DNA of 64,000 nucleotides, from positions 372,001 through 436,000 of the forward strand of contig JAKSZP010007881.1 of assembly GCA_022478985.1 (NCBI GenBank), read 5' to 3'. Each line of letters opens with the position of its first letter. Position 1 is the stretch's first letter. The DNA comes from Massospora cicadina. Taxonomy: Eukaryota > Entomophthoromycota > Entomophthoromycetes > Entomophthorales > Entomophthoraceae. The notes beneath the pieces are model-generated. The model was not told where the DNA came from. It did no database searches and was given only the letters and a program-made list of their open reading frames with translations. This document shows, one piece after another, positions 1 through 12,231 of the stretch. The position numbers and the translations under genes are program-made.

Positions 1-965
1 TTGTAGGTTTAAAGTGCCATCTTCATGTTAATATTAGAATAAAAGTCTGACAGAACATTTGCACCAGTTAGTATTTTTGCTTCCTGAAAAAATGGCAAAA
101 GCAGCCAAGGTCTCGTCCTTCTTAAATTGTATGCCCATGAACTCCTGTTTGGGAATAACCATCCATTTGGGACTACCAAACTTGTTCATGATTGCTTCTT
201 TGGCATCTTTGTGTGTCTAATTATCCTCGTTGAGGTGAAGCAAACCCAGATTTTGACAATCTGTGTCTAAACAGTTTATAACTATTACCACTATCTGAAA
301 GTTTCCATGTCCAAACATTGTCATTTCAAATTTATGGAAGAAGGCTGGGGCATTATCCTGGTGAAGTATAGTTAGGTTTGGAGTATCTCAAAAGTTCTTA
401 TATCACTACTGCGAGAGGAGGTACTTGACTGATAACCCTATTAACCACCGGGGTATCCTCAGGATTCATTTATAAAATTTCTGCAAAAGCCCAGGAATAT
501 TTTTTGGCTTTAATTTCCTAAAAGCACTTTGTCACCTACATTGTTGTTGGCTACATCCACCTTTATCTGGGCAAAGTTGCAATATTGCTTTCAAGGTCTT
601 GTAAATGCCTTAAGGTTTGGGTTATACTGTTCCAGAGCTGATGAAGTTTCTCTTTGTCTGCTTTCCAGGAAGCCTTCTGGAACATAAGTTCCTAGATTAT
701 TTTGGTCTCATTTCTCTTCAAAGAGGTGACTTTTCTGTAAATATCGTTGTTGACCTTCTCAATCTTCTCTATTTTCTCCTTAGCTTTTGTTACTCATTTT
801 TCAAAGGTTGTCAGATTGTTTAAAATTATGAATTCAACGGATCCTTAATCAACGTCTCTAGTTGAGTTCATAACTTCCAATTTTCGTTCATATAAGACAT
901 ACTGTTGATAACTCTATAGTGCTATTTGACCTAAAACTCAACTGTTTCTTGTAGTGAGCACCCAT
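1..965 (-). pseudogene. Ty3/gypsy element A2: 5' internal region and decayed gag
   Basis: Reading the minus strand from about 965 down to 1 gives a decayed gag. A charged coiled-coil-like stretch (about 850-560) is followed by a capsid-like part (about 420-60). Residues match the gag of element A1 at 25.5-26.8 kb, for example the shared KVTSLK block and a later CQN motif. A primer-binding-like site lies just inside the LTR end at 949-965 and resembles the A1 site (both contain CTCACTACA). Several frames and stops are needed to follow it. The element continues off the left edge, so pol of this copy is not in the window. Family assignment rests on similarity to A1; function is lost. Confidence 0.6.
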
Positions 966-2048
966 TGTAAAATATTTAGGGTTCACTGCACAAATTCAAT
1001 TATTTAATTGAGTTTATTGATAGATAATATGGGTACAGTGATATTTGTATGATAACAAGTTTACAGTTGAGTTCTTCATATCAATGGTACTAACTAACTT
1101 TGTTATTCAATTTACAGGAAAGGTACTGAAAACCTCTCCTCTGATAAATTGAAAACAATCTGGATTATGGAAATTATTTCTTTAACTATTCCACAAAAGT
1201 ACCTGAGTACAAAATTGGAAAAGGAAAAAGAATCCCTTTAACATTAACGCAATAGTTGGCAACCAAGACAAACTAGATATCAAAAAACTATCTCTTCCAC
1301 TCTAATCACAAGAATACACACAATAAAAATTTTATAACTGTCTAAATATTTATCTTCTAAGATTGTCTGTCTTTGTTAAGAAAAAAGAGGGGTTTAAAAG
1401 AACTTTTTGATGCCCAACTCTTTTTTTGGCAACCCAATAGAACAACATCTGTTGCCAATATTTTTCCTTTAACAAGTCATCTCAGACTATGAAAACTTCA
1501 ACTACTTAGTTGAAATCAGCCCCCAACAAAGATAATGAGCCACCTTGGGCTGAATTCGTAAATAGTATGTCCCAACGCCTTTATTCAACCACATTAGATT
1601 CACCTTTATGAGTTAGAAACCTGCCTAGTTAATGGAACCAACTACTAATTATTAGCAGATTGCATCACTCAGGAAAACCTGAAAGTTACTATTAATAAAA
1701 GCGTTATCAATGCTTCATTAAAACCAAAACACCCTCATTGATTAGCAACAAACCTCAACTGATAAACATAAAAAATTAATTGTTGATAATTAATCATTAA
1801 CTGAAATATATATAAACATAGTCAGAGTTAAGCCCTAACAAAGTTTTTATAATCAATAGGCTCAAGGTTGGATTCAAAAAGAGATTGACCTAATCCTGAA
1901 TTGAAAAGAAACCTGAACAATTATTAAATACATAGTTAACTCCAACATCACATACGGTAGCTTATTTTAAAGCAAGTGAAATGGAAAAGACAGATAATTT
2001 ATTATAATCTGTTCCAACTGGATAATGTGGCATTCCAAAATCCCAACA
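966..2048 (-). repeat. Probable 5' LTR of element A2
   Basis: On the minus strand this begins TGTTGGGATTTT, the same start as the A1 LTR at 24349, and ends in ACA immediately before the primer-binding-like site. Length is about 1083 bp, compared with 1133 and 1138 bp for the A1 LTRs. The U5 end is weakly similar to A1 over about 130 bp. The middle is too diverged to align by eye. No partner LTR is visible because the element runs off the window. Confidence 0.55.
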
Positions 2049-2118
2049 CATGTTAAAAAAGAGTTTACAACTTTGACAATAGATTCCATAATTTCTTACC
2101 AATAGTAACAAAAAAACT

Positions 2119-2437
2119 AGGGGAGCTGGCATAGTGTGATGGTTGTCCCACTATTGCCCCTCATGACGCAGGTTTTAATCCCATTGTGGCAGAAATTGTA
2201 TTTCTGTGCTAAGAGGATAGCAATACATGAGAATTCGTGCACCCTGCCTAGGTCCAACCAAATGAATTAGTGAAGTTAGATCATGTAATCCCAGCCTATC
2301 ATAACATGTGCAGAAATGTATTACTCCCAGTAACTGAGCTTTATCCTCCACTCCTATATTTTCGCTCCCTACTCCCTATCCTCCTATTGGTACAGTATAT
2401 TTGTCCCAAGGTCGACCAACCTCAAATAAAAATAAAA
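2119..2437 (+). mobile_element. tRNA-derived SINE, copy 1
   Basis: The head looks like a tRNA gene: box A (TGGCATAGTGTG) at 2127 and box B (GGTTTTAATCC) at 2171, 44 bp apart as in tRNAs. A non-tRNA body follows and ends in CCTCAAATAAAAATAAAA. Imperfect flanking repeats at 2102-2118 and 2438-2452 (ATAGTA-CAAAA-ACT type) look like an aged target-site duplication. Such elements have no protein and rely on a LINE reverse transcriptase. It is not a tRNA gene: box B is degenerate and there is no acceptor stem. Confidence 0.7.
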
Positions 2438-2478
2438 ATAGTATCAAAAACTATTCTATTTATATGTTTTTGGAACTC

Positions 2479-2769
2479 AAGGGGAGGATATACCAATGGT
2501 AGGATAGGGACCTCTACCACTGCCTCCCTGAGTTCAAATTTGGTACAGGAACTTTGGGTAGGGGACAACTATGACTGTGTTGGCGTTGCAAATTAATGCC
2601 CCAAACCGAGATAGCAAATAGAAAAGGCGGTCCATGGAGTTTCTGACCTATCATATGCCGCGCATGGAGGCTTTCCAGATTTTATCCTCCTTTCCCATTC
2701 ATTCAATTTCCCCTCAATTGGTGCATTATCATCCCTAGGTCGGCACACCTCAAATAAAAAATATAAAAA
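2479..2769 (+). mobile_element. tRNA-derived SINE, copy 2, with 18-bp target duplication
   Basis: A perfect 18-bp duplication, TATATGTTTTTGGAACTC, flanks it at 2461-2478 and 2770-2787. The head has A-box-like (TACCAATGGTAGG, 2491) and B-box-like (GAGTTCAAATT, 2530) sequences. The tail (GTCGGCACACCTCAAATAAAAAATA) is almost the tail of copy 1 (GTCGACCAACCTCAAATAAAAATA), and the TATCCTCC region before it is also shared. The heads of the two copies differ. The duplication proves insertion; calling it a SINE rests on the promoter boxes and A-rich tail. Confidence 0.75.
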
Positions 2770-2849
2770 TATATGTTTTTGGAACTCCTCCATGACTAAG
2801 GGGTATCATGGGCTTCCATAATCACTGTTACTTGTTCAGAAAGCTGGAG

Positions 2850-5600
2850 ATGGGATAACCAATTTATGTCTACTTTCTTCTGCAACTTTTAATCTTTAAC
2901 CTTCTTTTATTTGTGAGTGTTAAAGAATCATCTTCCTTAAGGGATCATCCTAGTCATACCAGGCGTTGTGAGTCATCAGAAAATTGTGTAATCTCTCTAC
3001 CTCAAATTTGTCCAAGTGAAGGATAGGCAGAAAATTAAGTTCATCTAAGTTTATATATTGTGTTTTAGCGCAATGTTCAATCTTCATGTTGCAGTGCAGA
3101 GCTTTAGGGCCCATCAAAATAATCTTCCAGTGGGAAATTTCATGTAATTATCACTTCAAAGAATTGTGGTTAATAATAACAGTGAGTGCAGTTCCATATA
3201 AAAAAGCGCTTAGTGTTTTATTGCAATTAGGATAAGGCATTCCTATTTGGGGCACTATAGCTGTGTTCTGACTTTGAGCATTAACAAAAAGTATAATACA
3301 TGGTGTTCAACGTTTTTTCATCCAGTTGAGCAAGAATAACCCTGATAGCATAATTGGAAGAATTAGAGAAGAAAATAAAAGGTTTTAAGAGCCTGGGTAC
3401 ATAGGATAGATTGACTTTAATAACTTCTTAAGGTTCTCAAAAGCTATCTTTTGTTCTGATCATCAAAGAAAGGGAGCGTTATTTGTTAGTATTTGAATAA
3501 TAAGCTACTGAGTTGCGCAAGCTTCAGTATAAAATGATAGTAATATCTCATCATGCCTAAAAACATTTGGATATCCTAGAGGATTTCAGTTCTAGAATTT
3601 TGCATATGTTTTGACCCTTAACTTTTAGAGGTTAATTCTTTCTTACTGAATAGCATTTTCACGGAATTCCAATATTCTTTGAAAGTAAGTACATTTGAGG
3701 ATTTCAGTTTGATGTATGTTTCATGCAATCATTTGAAGTCATCTTTTAGGTGGTCAAGATGATCTTTAAAAGTCTTAAAAAAGTAATAATATCAAGATAG
3801 AAAATTACTCAGCTTAACCTGAGTTCTTGTAATATGTTATTATTGCTCATTGTAAAGAGGTTGGTGTGTTGCATAGACTTTGCAAAAAATTGAGTGAGTT
3901 TAAATATGCCTTTGCTATAAACGAGCGCGCACTTTTATTGACTTTGTGGGAAAAGTCCACTTTTCTAGTATCCATTAGCCAATTCCATAGCAAAAAAGAA
4001 GTTTGAGTCAGAGATTTGTGAAAAAATGGCATCATAACATGTCATATGATAGCTATCTTTCTTAGAGATATTATTTAACTTCCAATATTCCATTACAATC
4101 CATTGACCACTGTCAAGATTCTGATATGACTGGACATAAGCCCTAAAGAGTTGCGGCAGATTGACGTGAATCTGCCAACTAGGATTTTAATTACAAGTAT
4201 TTGAGCGTCTTAAAATGAGGTGATTTTGGGACATAGTGGATTATTATTGGATCACCTACAAATAAGGTGATAAGGCAATGTCAACATCTAATAAATACTA
4301 TTTTAGATTGCCTCAGATTAAGATGATAGAGAAATGAAGAATACCATCCCAAAACCAATGAGACTTGGCGGAATAGAATAGTCTAAGCTAGGAGAATGGT
4401 ATTGTCTGAAGTCGCTGATATACAAGAGAGATGGGGTGATTAAAAGATTACGTTGTTGATAGTTTTGAGAGAGTGAAACAGAAAAGAGTTGCTGTATTTA
4501 TTAAACTAAATAAAGTGTCATCAGGGCAATTGCTCCTATTTTATTATATTTTCAGTGTGTTTGGAGGATTGACAATCCCCCATATTGTCTGTCCGTTGGT
4601 CAGTGGATTTGACCTGTGCAACCCTTACAGCGTATCCCAACAATATCGCCAAAAATTATAACAAACACCATTTAGTTTCTTGGTAAGCAGAAGAGGGATA
4701 ACCAAAGGCCTTAGGAAGGTACTAGTAAACCAGCGGTTAACTTTTGCTTTAGCTCTAATATTATCTGTTTCTCTTTTTTTTTAGTACTAGATGGTCCCAA
4801 CCTTTTTTTATCTGTTTCTCTTCATCCTTTAATTTGTTATAAGGTTTGGATCAAAAAGTGCTAGCATCACCCAAATCAGTAGTCTGAATCCAGTTTTAAT
4901 GTAATCAAGGTCATCGGCTTAATTCAAAAATATATCACTATAAGCATCTAGTCAAAATGAAGTTTCTTAAACTTTTTGAGTCAATCCATATGACATATAT
5001 ATGTTGGGTATGGTGAGGAGTAAGTTGTCAGAAGTTAATCTCATGCTATCATTGTATCAAAGAAATAAATTTTCTCGATATACTTGATTAGACCAAGAAA
5101 AACTTTTCCTTATTCTTTAAGTTTTTAATGAGAATGTTTTTATTAGTAAGTGTTGTCTTATCAGTACTCTATACTGTAATCCAGTTTCTTAAAAGGAGGC
5201 TCAAAGCTGTAAGTAAAAAACCGTCAAGGCAGCCAAAAAGAGGAGTATATAGACTATATTAAAATTAATCAAACCTTTTAATATGTAGGATGGTCAAGGA
5301 CGCGTCTCCAGAGGATCTTCTTTATACCGTTAATCACAGTCTTCTAAATCATTATTGCTTAATTTCTTAGTTGAGGTCTTCATTGTTCTCCTTCATTGAT
5401 GACCTTGTGGTCACATTGATTAGAGGAGCCTTGCGAGGTGTAATGAGTTAAGAATCTAACCCAGTAGGAGTCTCCACTGGTTATGGCTCATGTGAGGATA
5501 CTTATTTGAACCTTTCTGATCCATCTACTGTAATATGTCTTGGATGAAAATAATAATGTTAGAAAGCCAACTCATCAGTGCTCAATCAGATGTATAGGTT
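2850..5600 (-). pseudogene. Decayed Ty3/gypsy pol (RT and RNase H)
   Basis: Minus-strand fragments in order: a possible PR-RT linker near 5.6-5.2 kb; the RT heart at 4035-3847 ending in a GLCNAPATFQ-type motif (here SLCNTPTSLQ); a YLD-type active-site remnant near 3812-3789; then the HLDHLK and FLGM-type motifs that follow RT in Ty3/gypsy. RNase H-like residues follow to about 3200 and weak connection sequence to about 2850. Stops and frameshifts are dense and no intact domain remains. It lies upstream of the A2 LTR on this strand, so it belongs to a different copy. Confidence 0.6.
4776..4807 (-). mobile_element. 32-bp micro-insertion with 15-bp target duplication
   Basis: The perfect repeat TTATCTGTTTCTCTT occurs at 4761-4775 and 4808-4822. 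The 32 bp between them read, on the minus strand, A5-GGTTGGGACCATCTAG then TACTA-A7. The 24-bp core matches the 3' end of LINE-2 at 46768-46790 and the insertion at 22307. Direct repeats of LINE type plus a 3' A-tail suggest an extremely 5'-truncated LINE or SINE copy. Templated repair of a break is the alternative. Confidence 0.7.
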
Positions 5601-6192
5601 TTGACTCATTTATTATCTTTAATACCAAAACTAAGCTTTTCTAGAAGAATGTTGCAGGCTGTTGTTAGGCTGTAACTACTATTCCTTGTAAGACTTGAGG
5701 TTTTTAGGCTGAATCCATTAATACATGCTATAGAAATTAGCAATTCCAAGGGGAACCTTTAAATTGATCTTAGTATCAACCACTCATTTACACCAGAATT
5801 TATTTTTATTTCTTTTTAAGCGTAGAAGAAAATCTTTTTATTGCATCTAAGGAATCAAGTACCTTTTTTGTATTTCATATGAGGAGGTACAATATAAAGA
5901 TAAGGCAGAAGTGGGTTACTCAAACAGTCAAGGATATTTTTTATTAGTGAGATTTTAATTAAACAATACTCAATGAAGATTCATAGCTGATGATGAAGGA
6001 AATCTCTTTCTTCATATTATTAATATCATTGTACTTTAGCAAAAAATGAGTACCTTGAGCATATTTTCTTATTGTTATCCAAAGCCACGGCAGGTTTTGA
6101 TAGGACAAGCTTACCAAATTATAAGGGCAAAGAGAATTAAGCGACAATAGAATAAGTGTCTTTTTGTACCTGACGTTACATATTTTTTCATC

Positions 6193-6526
6193 ACTAATGG
6201 TGCCCAACCCAAAAGGGGGAGCCGCCATGCATCTTTATTTACAAATGAACCAAATAAAGGGGGTAATAGAAAGAAAGAAATCCCAATATAGCCCATAAGT
6301 TATCAGCCTAGAAAGCCATATCAGAAGGTAAGGAATCTTTGGGGAATCTTTTGTCTGGCACCCGCTTTAGCTGACGGACTGTGGTGGACAACATAAGGGT
6401 TGGGGCACTAGCGAAATGTGGCATAAGGAGGTATAATTGTGGGTTTTATTCATTAATGAGGCCGGTGGTGTCCATCGCCTCAACGTATTGAGCAAGTTGA
6501 TGCTCAGCAAAAGTGATGAGAGCAGG
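6193..6526 (-). repeat. Dispersed repeat H, copy 1
   Basis: This is a diverged direct copy of 63283-63602. Shared blocks include CCAAATAAAGGG, CAGCCTAGAAAGCCATATC, GCATAAGGAGGTATA and GATGCTCAGCAAAAGTGATG. On the minus strand both copies encode ALITFAEHQ followed by a QYVE motif, so the repeat seems to include the end of a coding region. I do not recognise the protein. It may be a piece of another retroelement. Confidence 0.65.
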
Positions 6527-6529
6527 AGC

Positions 6530-8190
6530 TGTTACATACTTTTAAAAAATATAAATAGGAGTTAGCTTGATCTTTTTGATGAGTTAAGAAGATATTAAAT
6601 TAATCAGTGAGTTGGTATCAAGGTTGGCCATAACTCTAAATTTTTTTAACAAACTTTAACCTTCACTCTTGTTCCTATACATCCTAAAAAAGCATAGATT
6701 TTTTCAAGACATAACGTAAAGTTGAGTTTCCAAGCTGTCAAAGGGTACTGTTCCTTGTTAGATATTAATCTGTGTACATATTTGATTGGTTAAAACAGCA
6801 AGGCAATAAAATTTCAGCGTCTTTAGTAGGTTTAATGATTTTAGAACATCTTAGAATTTGACTGAGATATATTCCTTCTGAAACCATGGCAGCATCAACA
6901 AATAGGTCCTCAAAAAACTGGAACCTTAATTTAGACAGGTGTACTAACTATAGTAATCAACAATATTGTAACCACCTTCAGATTCTTCTTTACAGGTGAT
7001 CTAACACAAGTTAGGTGTCCATTTGAAGTAGAGGGTTTTCAGGTACTACTGATTTTTTCGTATATAGATACCTCTCCCTAAGCTGACAAGACTTTTATCT
7101 GATCTTTCTGTTTCAATCAAGGTTAAAGTTGAGCCTTATTGGCATAGTTATTGTTGCTTTTAAATAGGTAAAACTGTGCGTTGAAAGTATACCTTAAAAT
7201 AAATATAAACTTGATATAAAGATAAGACTTTATTGAATGTAAATTCTCCAAATTCGCCTTAGTCTTATTGGGTACTTTAAGCGCTGGAGATCCATTGTCA
7301 TGAGTGTAAACTAGTAATCTGCTTATGAAGGGCAATATCAGAATGTGCAATGCTGCGTTTGCCCCCTTCTGATATGAGACCCTTCCAATATATACACCAA
7401 GGACTACTTAATGTGGTCCATACATCAGCCTTAGATGCAACACCAGAATCTTCTGTATTTACCATTTTTGGTCTGCATTTAGGCTGTTAACATCGCTGCA
7501 AGGGTCAGGAAAAATAATGGGTACATCTTTAGGGCGTGCCGTTTATTGATCTGTCAGATCATTTGTGTAATGGATCAGACATAGCCTGGTCCGCACATTG
7601 ACCTTGTGGGCGAAATCTTAGATTTCAAAAAGAACAAAAGGTCAACTCCAATAAATTTAGTTTATTAGAAGAGCAGATTGGGAATGGGGTTGCCAAGGGT
7701 ATGAAGTCAGAAATTCAAAACAGGGCATTGATTTGACGGAATTTGACTTCAGCGTCATAGATTCTCCAAATAATGATTAAATGGGATAATGAGCCTTCAC
7801 AAAAAATGATCTGGTCATTGTCCAAAAACTAGGAATAAAAGAACCTAGTTGAGTATTTTGCATTGCTATATAAAGGAAAGACAATAACTAAGAATTTAGT
7901 TTCGTTTTCTAAGAAATTTTACAATATTGATTAAAGATTTGCTAGCTTATTTTTATTACTTTTATTATTACTATAGAACATACATTCAAACCCCTAGATT
8001 TGGAGAATGTGCTCAACAAGGGAGCTAGTTCAGGTCTTGGACTTATTATCAGCGCTGTCATGGAGCCAGACTCTGTTACTATCATGAAGTGTTGCTGGGA
8101 CCGTAATTTGAGAATATGTCATAATATCCAGACATGGCATGCGGTTTCAGAGATGGATTTCTGCCAGGCTGTCAGTTGTGTGGTCTGTGA
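6530..8190. other. AT-rich decayed DNA, no gene seen
   Basis: Short minus-strand open stretches of up to about 75 codons occur, but none shows a recognisable motif. The base composition matches the decayed elements on either side. I see no LTR boundary, tRNA or promoter. Confidence 0.5.
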
Positions 8191-8284
8191 AATGGCTAGT
8201 ACTACCCAACTCCATTGTAGCGTACTGGCATGAACCAACCAATTACACTAAACTAAACTCAAAATACTTTCTTTCTGTTTTGTA

Positions 8285-8345
8285 GGGCACCTGAGAGGAG
8301 GAGGTGGTCTCTGGAGGGGAGGAATGTAACTGACATTTATTAGTG
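8285..8345 (+). repeat. Polypurine tract and start of a 3' LTR (fragment)
   Basis: A purine-rich run (GAGAGGAGGAGGTGG, then GGAGGGGAGGA, 8292-8324) ends just before TGTAACTGACATTT at 8326. This is the usual arrangement of polypurine tract then LTR start in Ty3/gypsy elements. The element to which it belongs would lie to the left, where I see no clear pol. How far the LTR extends is unclear; family-B gag follows by about 8.59 kb. Confidence 0.4.
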
Positions 8346-8586
8346 TGGTAATGATAAGCTTCTCACTGGCCTTTTTTATGTGTGAGATGGGGGGTTATGG
8401 GGTGATGCAACGCCAAAAGCAGCGGAAATCTCAAAAATTCACAAATCAAACAACGGCAAATAGCCCTGTCCAAGGAGGCGCTGGACAAAATTTACCAGAT
8501 GACAGCGAAGATTTGTTTAAAGGCGCATTTAGAACAGGTGACAGGGGGGAAGCATTTTTTAACACTAGATAGCCCAAATTGAAGAT

Positions 8587-9180
8587 GTGTTACCCTCATA
8601 CTTGGAAGTATGGGTACAAGAGCTGATTGAAGAGCAAGGCTGCCCACCAAGTTCCATGGATAAATGTGTAGATTTTCTTGACCAAGCAGCATGCATGGAT
8701 GAGGTGAAGGATGAAGCATGGTTGTCGCACTTGATGGTTAGCCAGGGGCATAGCTCAGTGGAGGAGGGTTATACAGATTTTACATCCATTGGAAAAAGAA
8801 GTTTGGGAATATTCACAATCATCGCAAATGTTCCATCAAGGATTATATGCAGAACTACTAGTGGCCATGGAATCAAAAAGTTCAATGTAAGCTGGTGGAG
8901 GAGGTTTTGTTAGCCCTTCAGGTGGAAAAGCAACTGGAATTGAAATGAGATTGTAAAGAGGGCTCCACGTATCAGGAAAAGGTCAATATCCAGTGGGCGG
9001 TCAACCTGGTCAGGGGGAATGGCATGAACTCCCAAGAAACTTTGGAAATGTACAAGGGGCCCAGAAAGGGACCATAGAGGTTTCCAGTAAAGCGGCAAGC
9101 CACAGACATGGGAAGGAGAATGGGCCCAAGTATTTGTCACCCGCCAACTCACACTTTAAAAACCATTTAAAATAAATCTG
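8587..9180 (+). pseudogene. Element B1 gag remnant
   Basis: Translated pieces align with the gag of element B2 (16.6-16.9 kb). Both have VQEL(I/L)EEQG, then a DFLDQAACMDE/DLIDWVACLDE block, then an EEGY/EEYG motif. Gag would form the virus-like particle. No CCHC zinc knuckle can be seen. The frame changes several times. The protease-RT remnant of the same element follows from about 9.25 kb. Confidence 0.6.
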
Positions 9181-9244
9181 CCTCTTTGCTTTATCCTCAT
9201 TTATTCAACCCAGTGGAATAATACATGAACAGAAGAATAGAAGA

Positions 9245-11596
9245 GATGATGGCCCTGGTGGTTACAGTGGAGGAGTTAAAATTACGTTGAGCTCATGTTA
9301 GTTGAGAAATTTGAAGTTGAAGCTTCAGAAGGGCCCAGATATTGTGTTCGCCAATGTGTCATGGAGGGCTCCTTCATGGTGAGTAAGTCCCTTGATAGAG
9401 GTATGGTAGAGTCCATTCAGGTTCAAGAAGAGGTTTTGTGCAATAGAGAACCTAACCCATCCAGTGATGTTGATGATGCGGTGGCGGCATCAGTATTGAT
9501 CCCAGATTTATTTGCCTTACCTTGTATTTTTACCTTGAACCCAAGTGTGGGCCCTCCAATGAGGTGGAGGTTGATAGTCGGCAAGTATAAGTTGAACGAT
9601 TCTAAGAGCATGGGAGTTATGCAGGTGGAGAATTGCTGGTGGAATATCATAAAATTGTGGGAGTATTTAAAGAAAAAAAGGGATCCGCCGTTTTCCCCCA
9701 CTGGCCCATATGCGTTTTTGTTTCAATTCAAGCAAGGGTCCAAACTTCCCCACAGATGCCTGGTTTACTCACTAAATCAACGAGTGGAAGTGGCGTTGAA
9801 AGAAAATATAAGCTCAATGTTGAGAGAGGGGTTTTTCAACCTGACAAAATCCACTGTCCTGTTGCTGGTACCAAAATCAGGGATAGTTATGGCCAAGTGT
9901 GGACTTCTGGTGGCTCAATGCAGATACAGAGCCAAACGCTTATCACATGCAATTGATGGATGATATTCCTCTAATGGTCATGGGATGACTATTTTTACAA
10001 AGCTAGATATTGCAGATGCATTCTAACAAGTGCCCATGAGACCAGAACATCAAAAGTATACAACGTTTAAATGTCATTTAGGGATGTTCCAGTATTGGGT
10101 AATGCCGTTTAAGCTACGGGATGCCCCAGCAGTGTTCCAGCATATGAGCAATTAAGTGATTAGTGGGATGATCAGCCATTACTGTGCCACATATATTGAT
10201 GGCATTCTCATGTTTTCCTGTTCCTAGGATGAGTATGTATGAATTGTAAAGGAAAAATTGGAAGCATTGACCAAGGTGGGCCTGCAGCTGAAGCCATGAA
10301 AATGTGAGTTCAACCAAAGATCAGTGACGCTTTTAGGAAATGTTGTGTTTATATTTTGTCTTGGGATATGCCCTGACAAACTACAGGCAGTTCAAGCGCG
10401 GAAGACACTGATGGATTTAACCAGGGTATGAAGTTTTCTTGGGGGGACAATAAATTTTCTCCAGAAGTTTATTATAAACTGTCATGAATGGCTCTGCCAC
10501 TTTGAGGTTAACGCAAGATGTTCCATTCATATGGGGAGATGAGGGGAAGCATGCGTTCACTTTGTTAAAGAAGAAGCTTCTTTCAGTGTCTTTTCTGGAT
10601 CACCTGTATCATCTGATTCCTTTTGTGGTTAAAATAGATGCATCAAATTACGCCATGGGTGCAGTGTTATTACAAGAATGGGAGGATGGATTAGAACACC
10701 CTGTGTGCTACTTTAGCAGAAAAATATCCTGGCGGAAACAAATTACCTTATATGACAAAGAATTACTGTCTATGGTCTCAGCTTTGTGGGAATGGCAGCA
10801 CCATCTGCTGCATGCTCATCACCCTTTGTGGTTCAGAAAGATCATCAAATGCTGGAATATGATCATGAGCCAAGGAAGATGGACCAGCGCTAATTACGCT
10901 GGCATGTGGAGATGGTCCAGTACAATTTTTGGGTAGAGTACCAGCCAGGATCAGCCAACACCTTGGCAGATTGGCTGAGTCATGACGCAGGGTTGGCTTA
11001 TAAGAAGACGGAATTGTAAGGTTTCAACATGGCTATAATGATTTTGCCAGATCAATTTGTGATTATCAAATATGATGAGATATATAAGAGAAGAGATCAG
11101 GCAGAAACAGAGAAGGTCAGCATTAAGTCATTGGTTATGGTTGGAGACAGAGATTGGCCAAAATCATGACCACCATCATACTTATGGGAAAGGAAGTGGC
11201 ATATTATACCATGATTTGCGCGTGTGGGTCCTAAATCTATCATTGTAATGGAGGTATTTCGAGCTTATCATGACCACCTATTAGTAGGGCACCCAGGGGT
11301 TAAATAGATGGTCAAGCTGCTGTGTGGAAGATTTTGTGGCCTTGTGTTCAAAAGGACATTATGAAGTACTATGGTGGAACGCTTGGTTTGTTCTAGGTCA
11401 AAACCTTTGAGGAAGCCTCCCAATGGTAAGCTAATTCCACTTCAAATTCTGGGTCGTCCATGAGGGTTGGTTAGCGTGGACTTTATCATTGGTTTGCCAA
11501 GGGTCCAAGGGAAATACGTGAATATAATTATCATTGTTCAGCTGATTATATACACCTACTTTTTCACGTGCACTACCAATTTTGCAGCTAAGGTAC
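9245..11596 (+). pseudogene. Element B1 pol remnant (PR-RT-RH-IN, cut off in IN)
   Basis: Domains appear in Ty3/gypsy order: a degraded protease at about 9255, where B2 keeps DTGA and this copy does not; RT from about 9830 with FTKLDIADAF and VMPF; the active site at 10192-10203 reading YIDG instead of YxDD; RNase H at 10.49-10.85 kb with KIDASNYAMGAVL and EHPVCYFSRK; then an integrase start (YHDHLLVGHPGVK at about 11.27 kb, DFIIGLP at about 11.48 kb). It stops at 11596, where an LTR starts. The missing IN end and chromodomain are not found downstream. Inactive. Confidence 0.8.
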
Positions 11597-12231
11597 TGTT
11601 GGGCCTTGGGGGAGCAACTCCAACCCGGGACCATAATTAATCATGGCCCCAAAGCCCCAGCGAGTTAATAGGTCTTAAAAGCCTTAGGTAATCTAAAAAG
11701 AAAAAGAGAATGTGCAAGATGGTCCTTTATTGAAATGATCCTCAAGGTATTTATAGAACCTCAATGGATTGGGGATGGGTGGATTCAGGATGGAGAGAGT
11801 CTCAGCATCAATTTCTGAGAACGAGTAATTATAAATAACTAAATATTACAAGGGGAATGGGAGCATCCTCAGAATAATTTACCGGTGCACCTGAAAGGCT
11901 TAATTGATTGGGGTTTGACATATGACAGTAATTACCCACGGCCTGATTGTTCAATCAACATCCTCGGCATTAGTTGCTGGTGTCAGATTAACTATTATTA
12001 AATTATCATTAATATTAGGGCCAATCCCCAATACTTTGGATTGGGCTTACCCCAAGTTAATGGGGAGCACTTCCTGGAATCCGCCCATAGGTGGATCACA
12101 ACCTTTAGTCAGGGCTTTCCCAATAAAGGGAGAATCCCAACAGTTTCAAAGCCATGATGATCTATCTACCCAGTATGACCTTTTACCTCTGAAATCCCAG
12201 TATACTGTTATTACCTAGGTTCATGTCAACA
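11597..12231 (-). repeat. Candidate minus-strand LTR at the B1/D junction
   Basis: On the minus strand this 635-bp segment starts TGTTGACATG and ends CCCAACA, with a TATA-like CTATAAATA (about 11750) followed by an AATAAA. These are LTR-like ends and promoter signs. The flanks do not form a target duplication (GGTAC on the left, TTCCC on the right), and the left side is B1 integrase while the right side is element D. It is therefore a recombined or deleted junction, not a simple solo insertion. Confidence 0.5.

Noticed and set aside
2119..2190. A tRNA gene
   Set aside because: Box A and box B are spaced correctly, but box B is degenerate, no acceptor stem forms, and the unit has a SINE body, tail and target duplication.
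9423..9701. 92-codon minus-strand open frame in B1
   Set aside because: Shadow of the plus-strand B1 frame, with no motif of its own.
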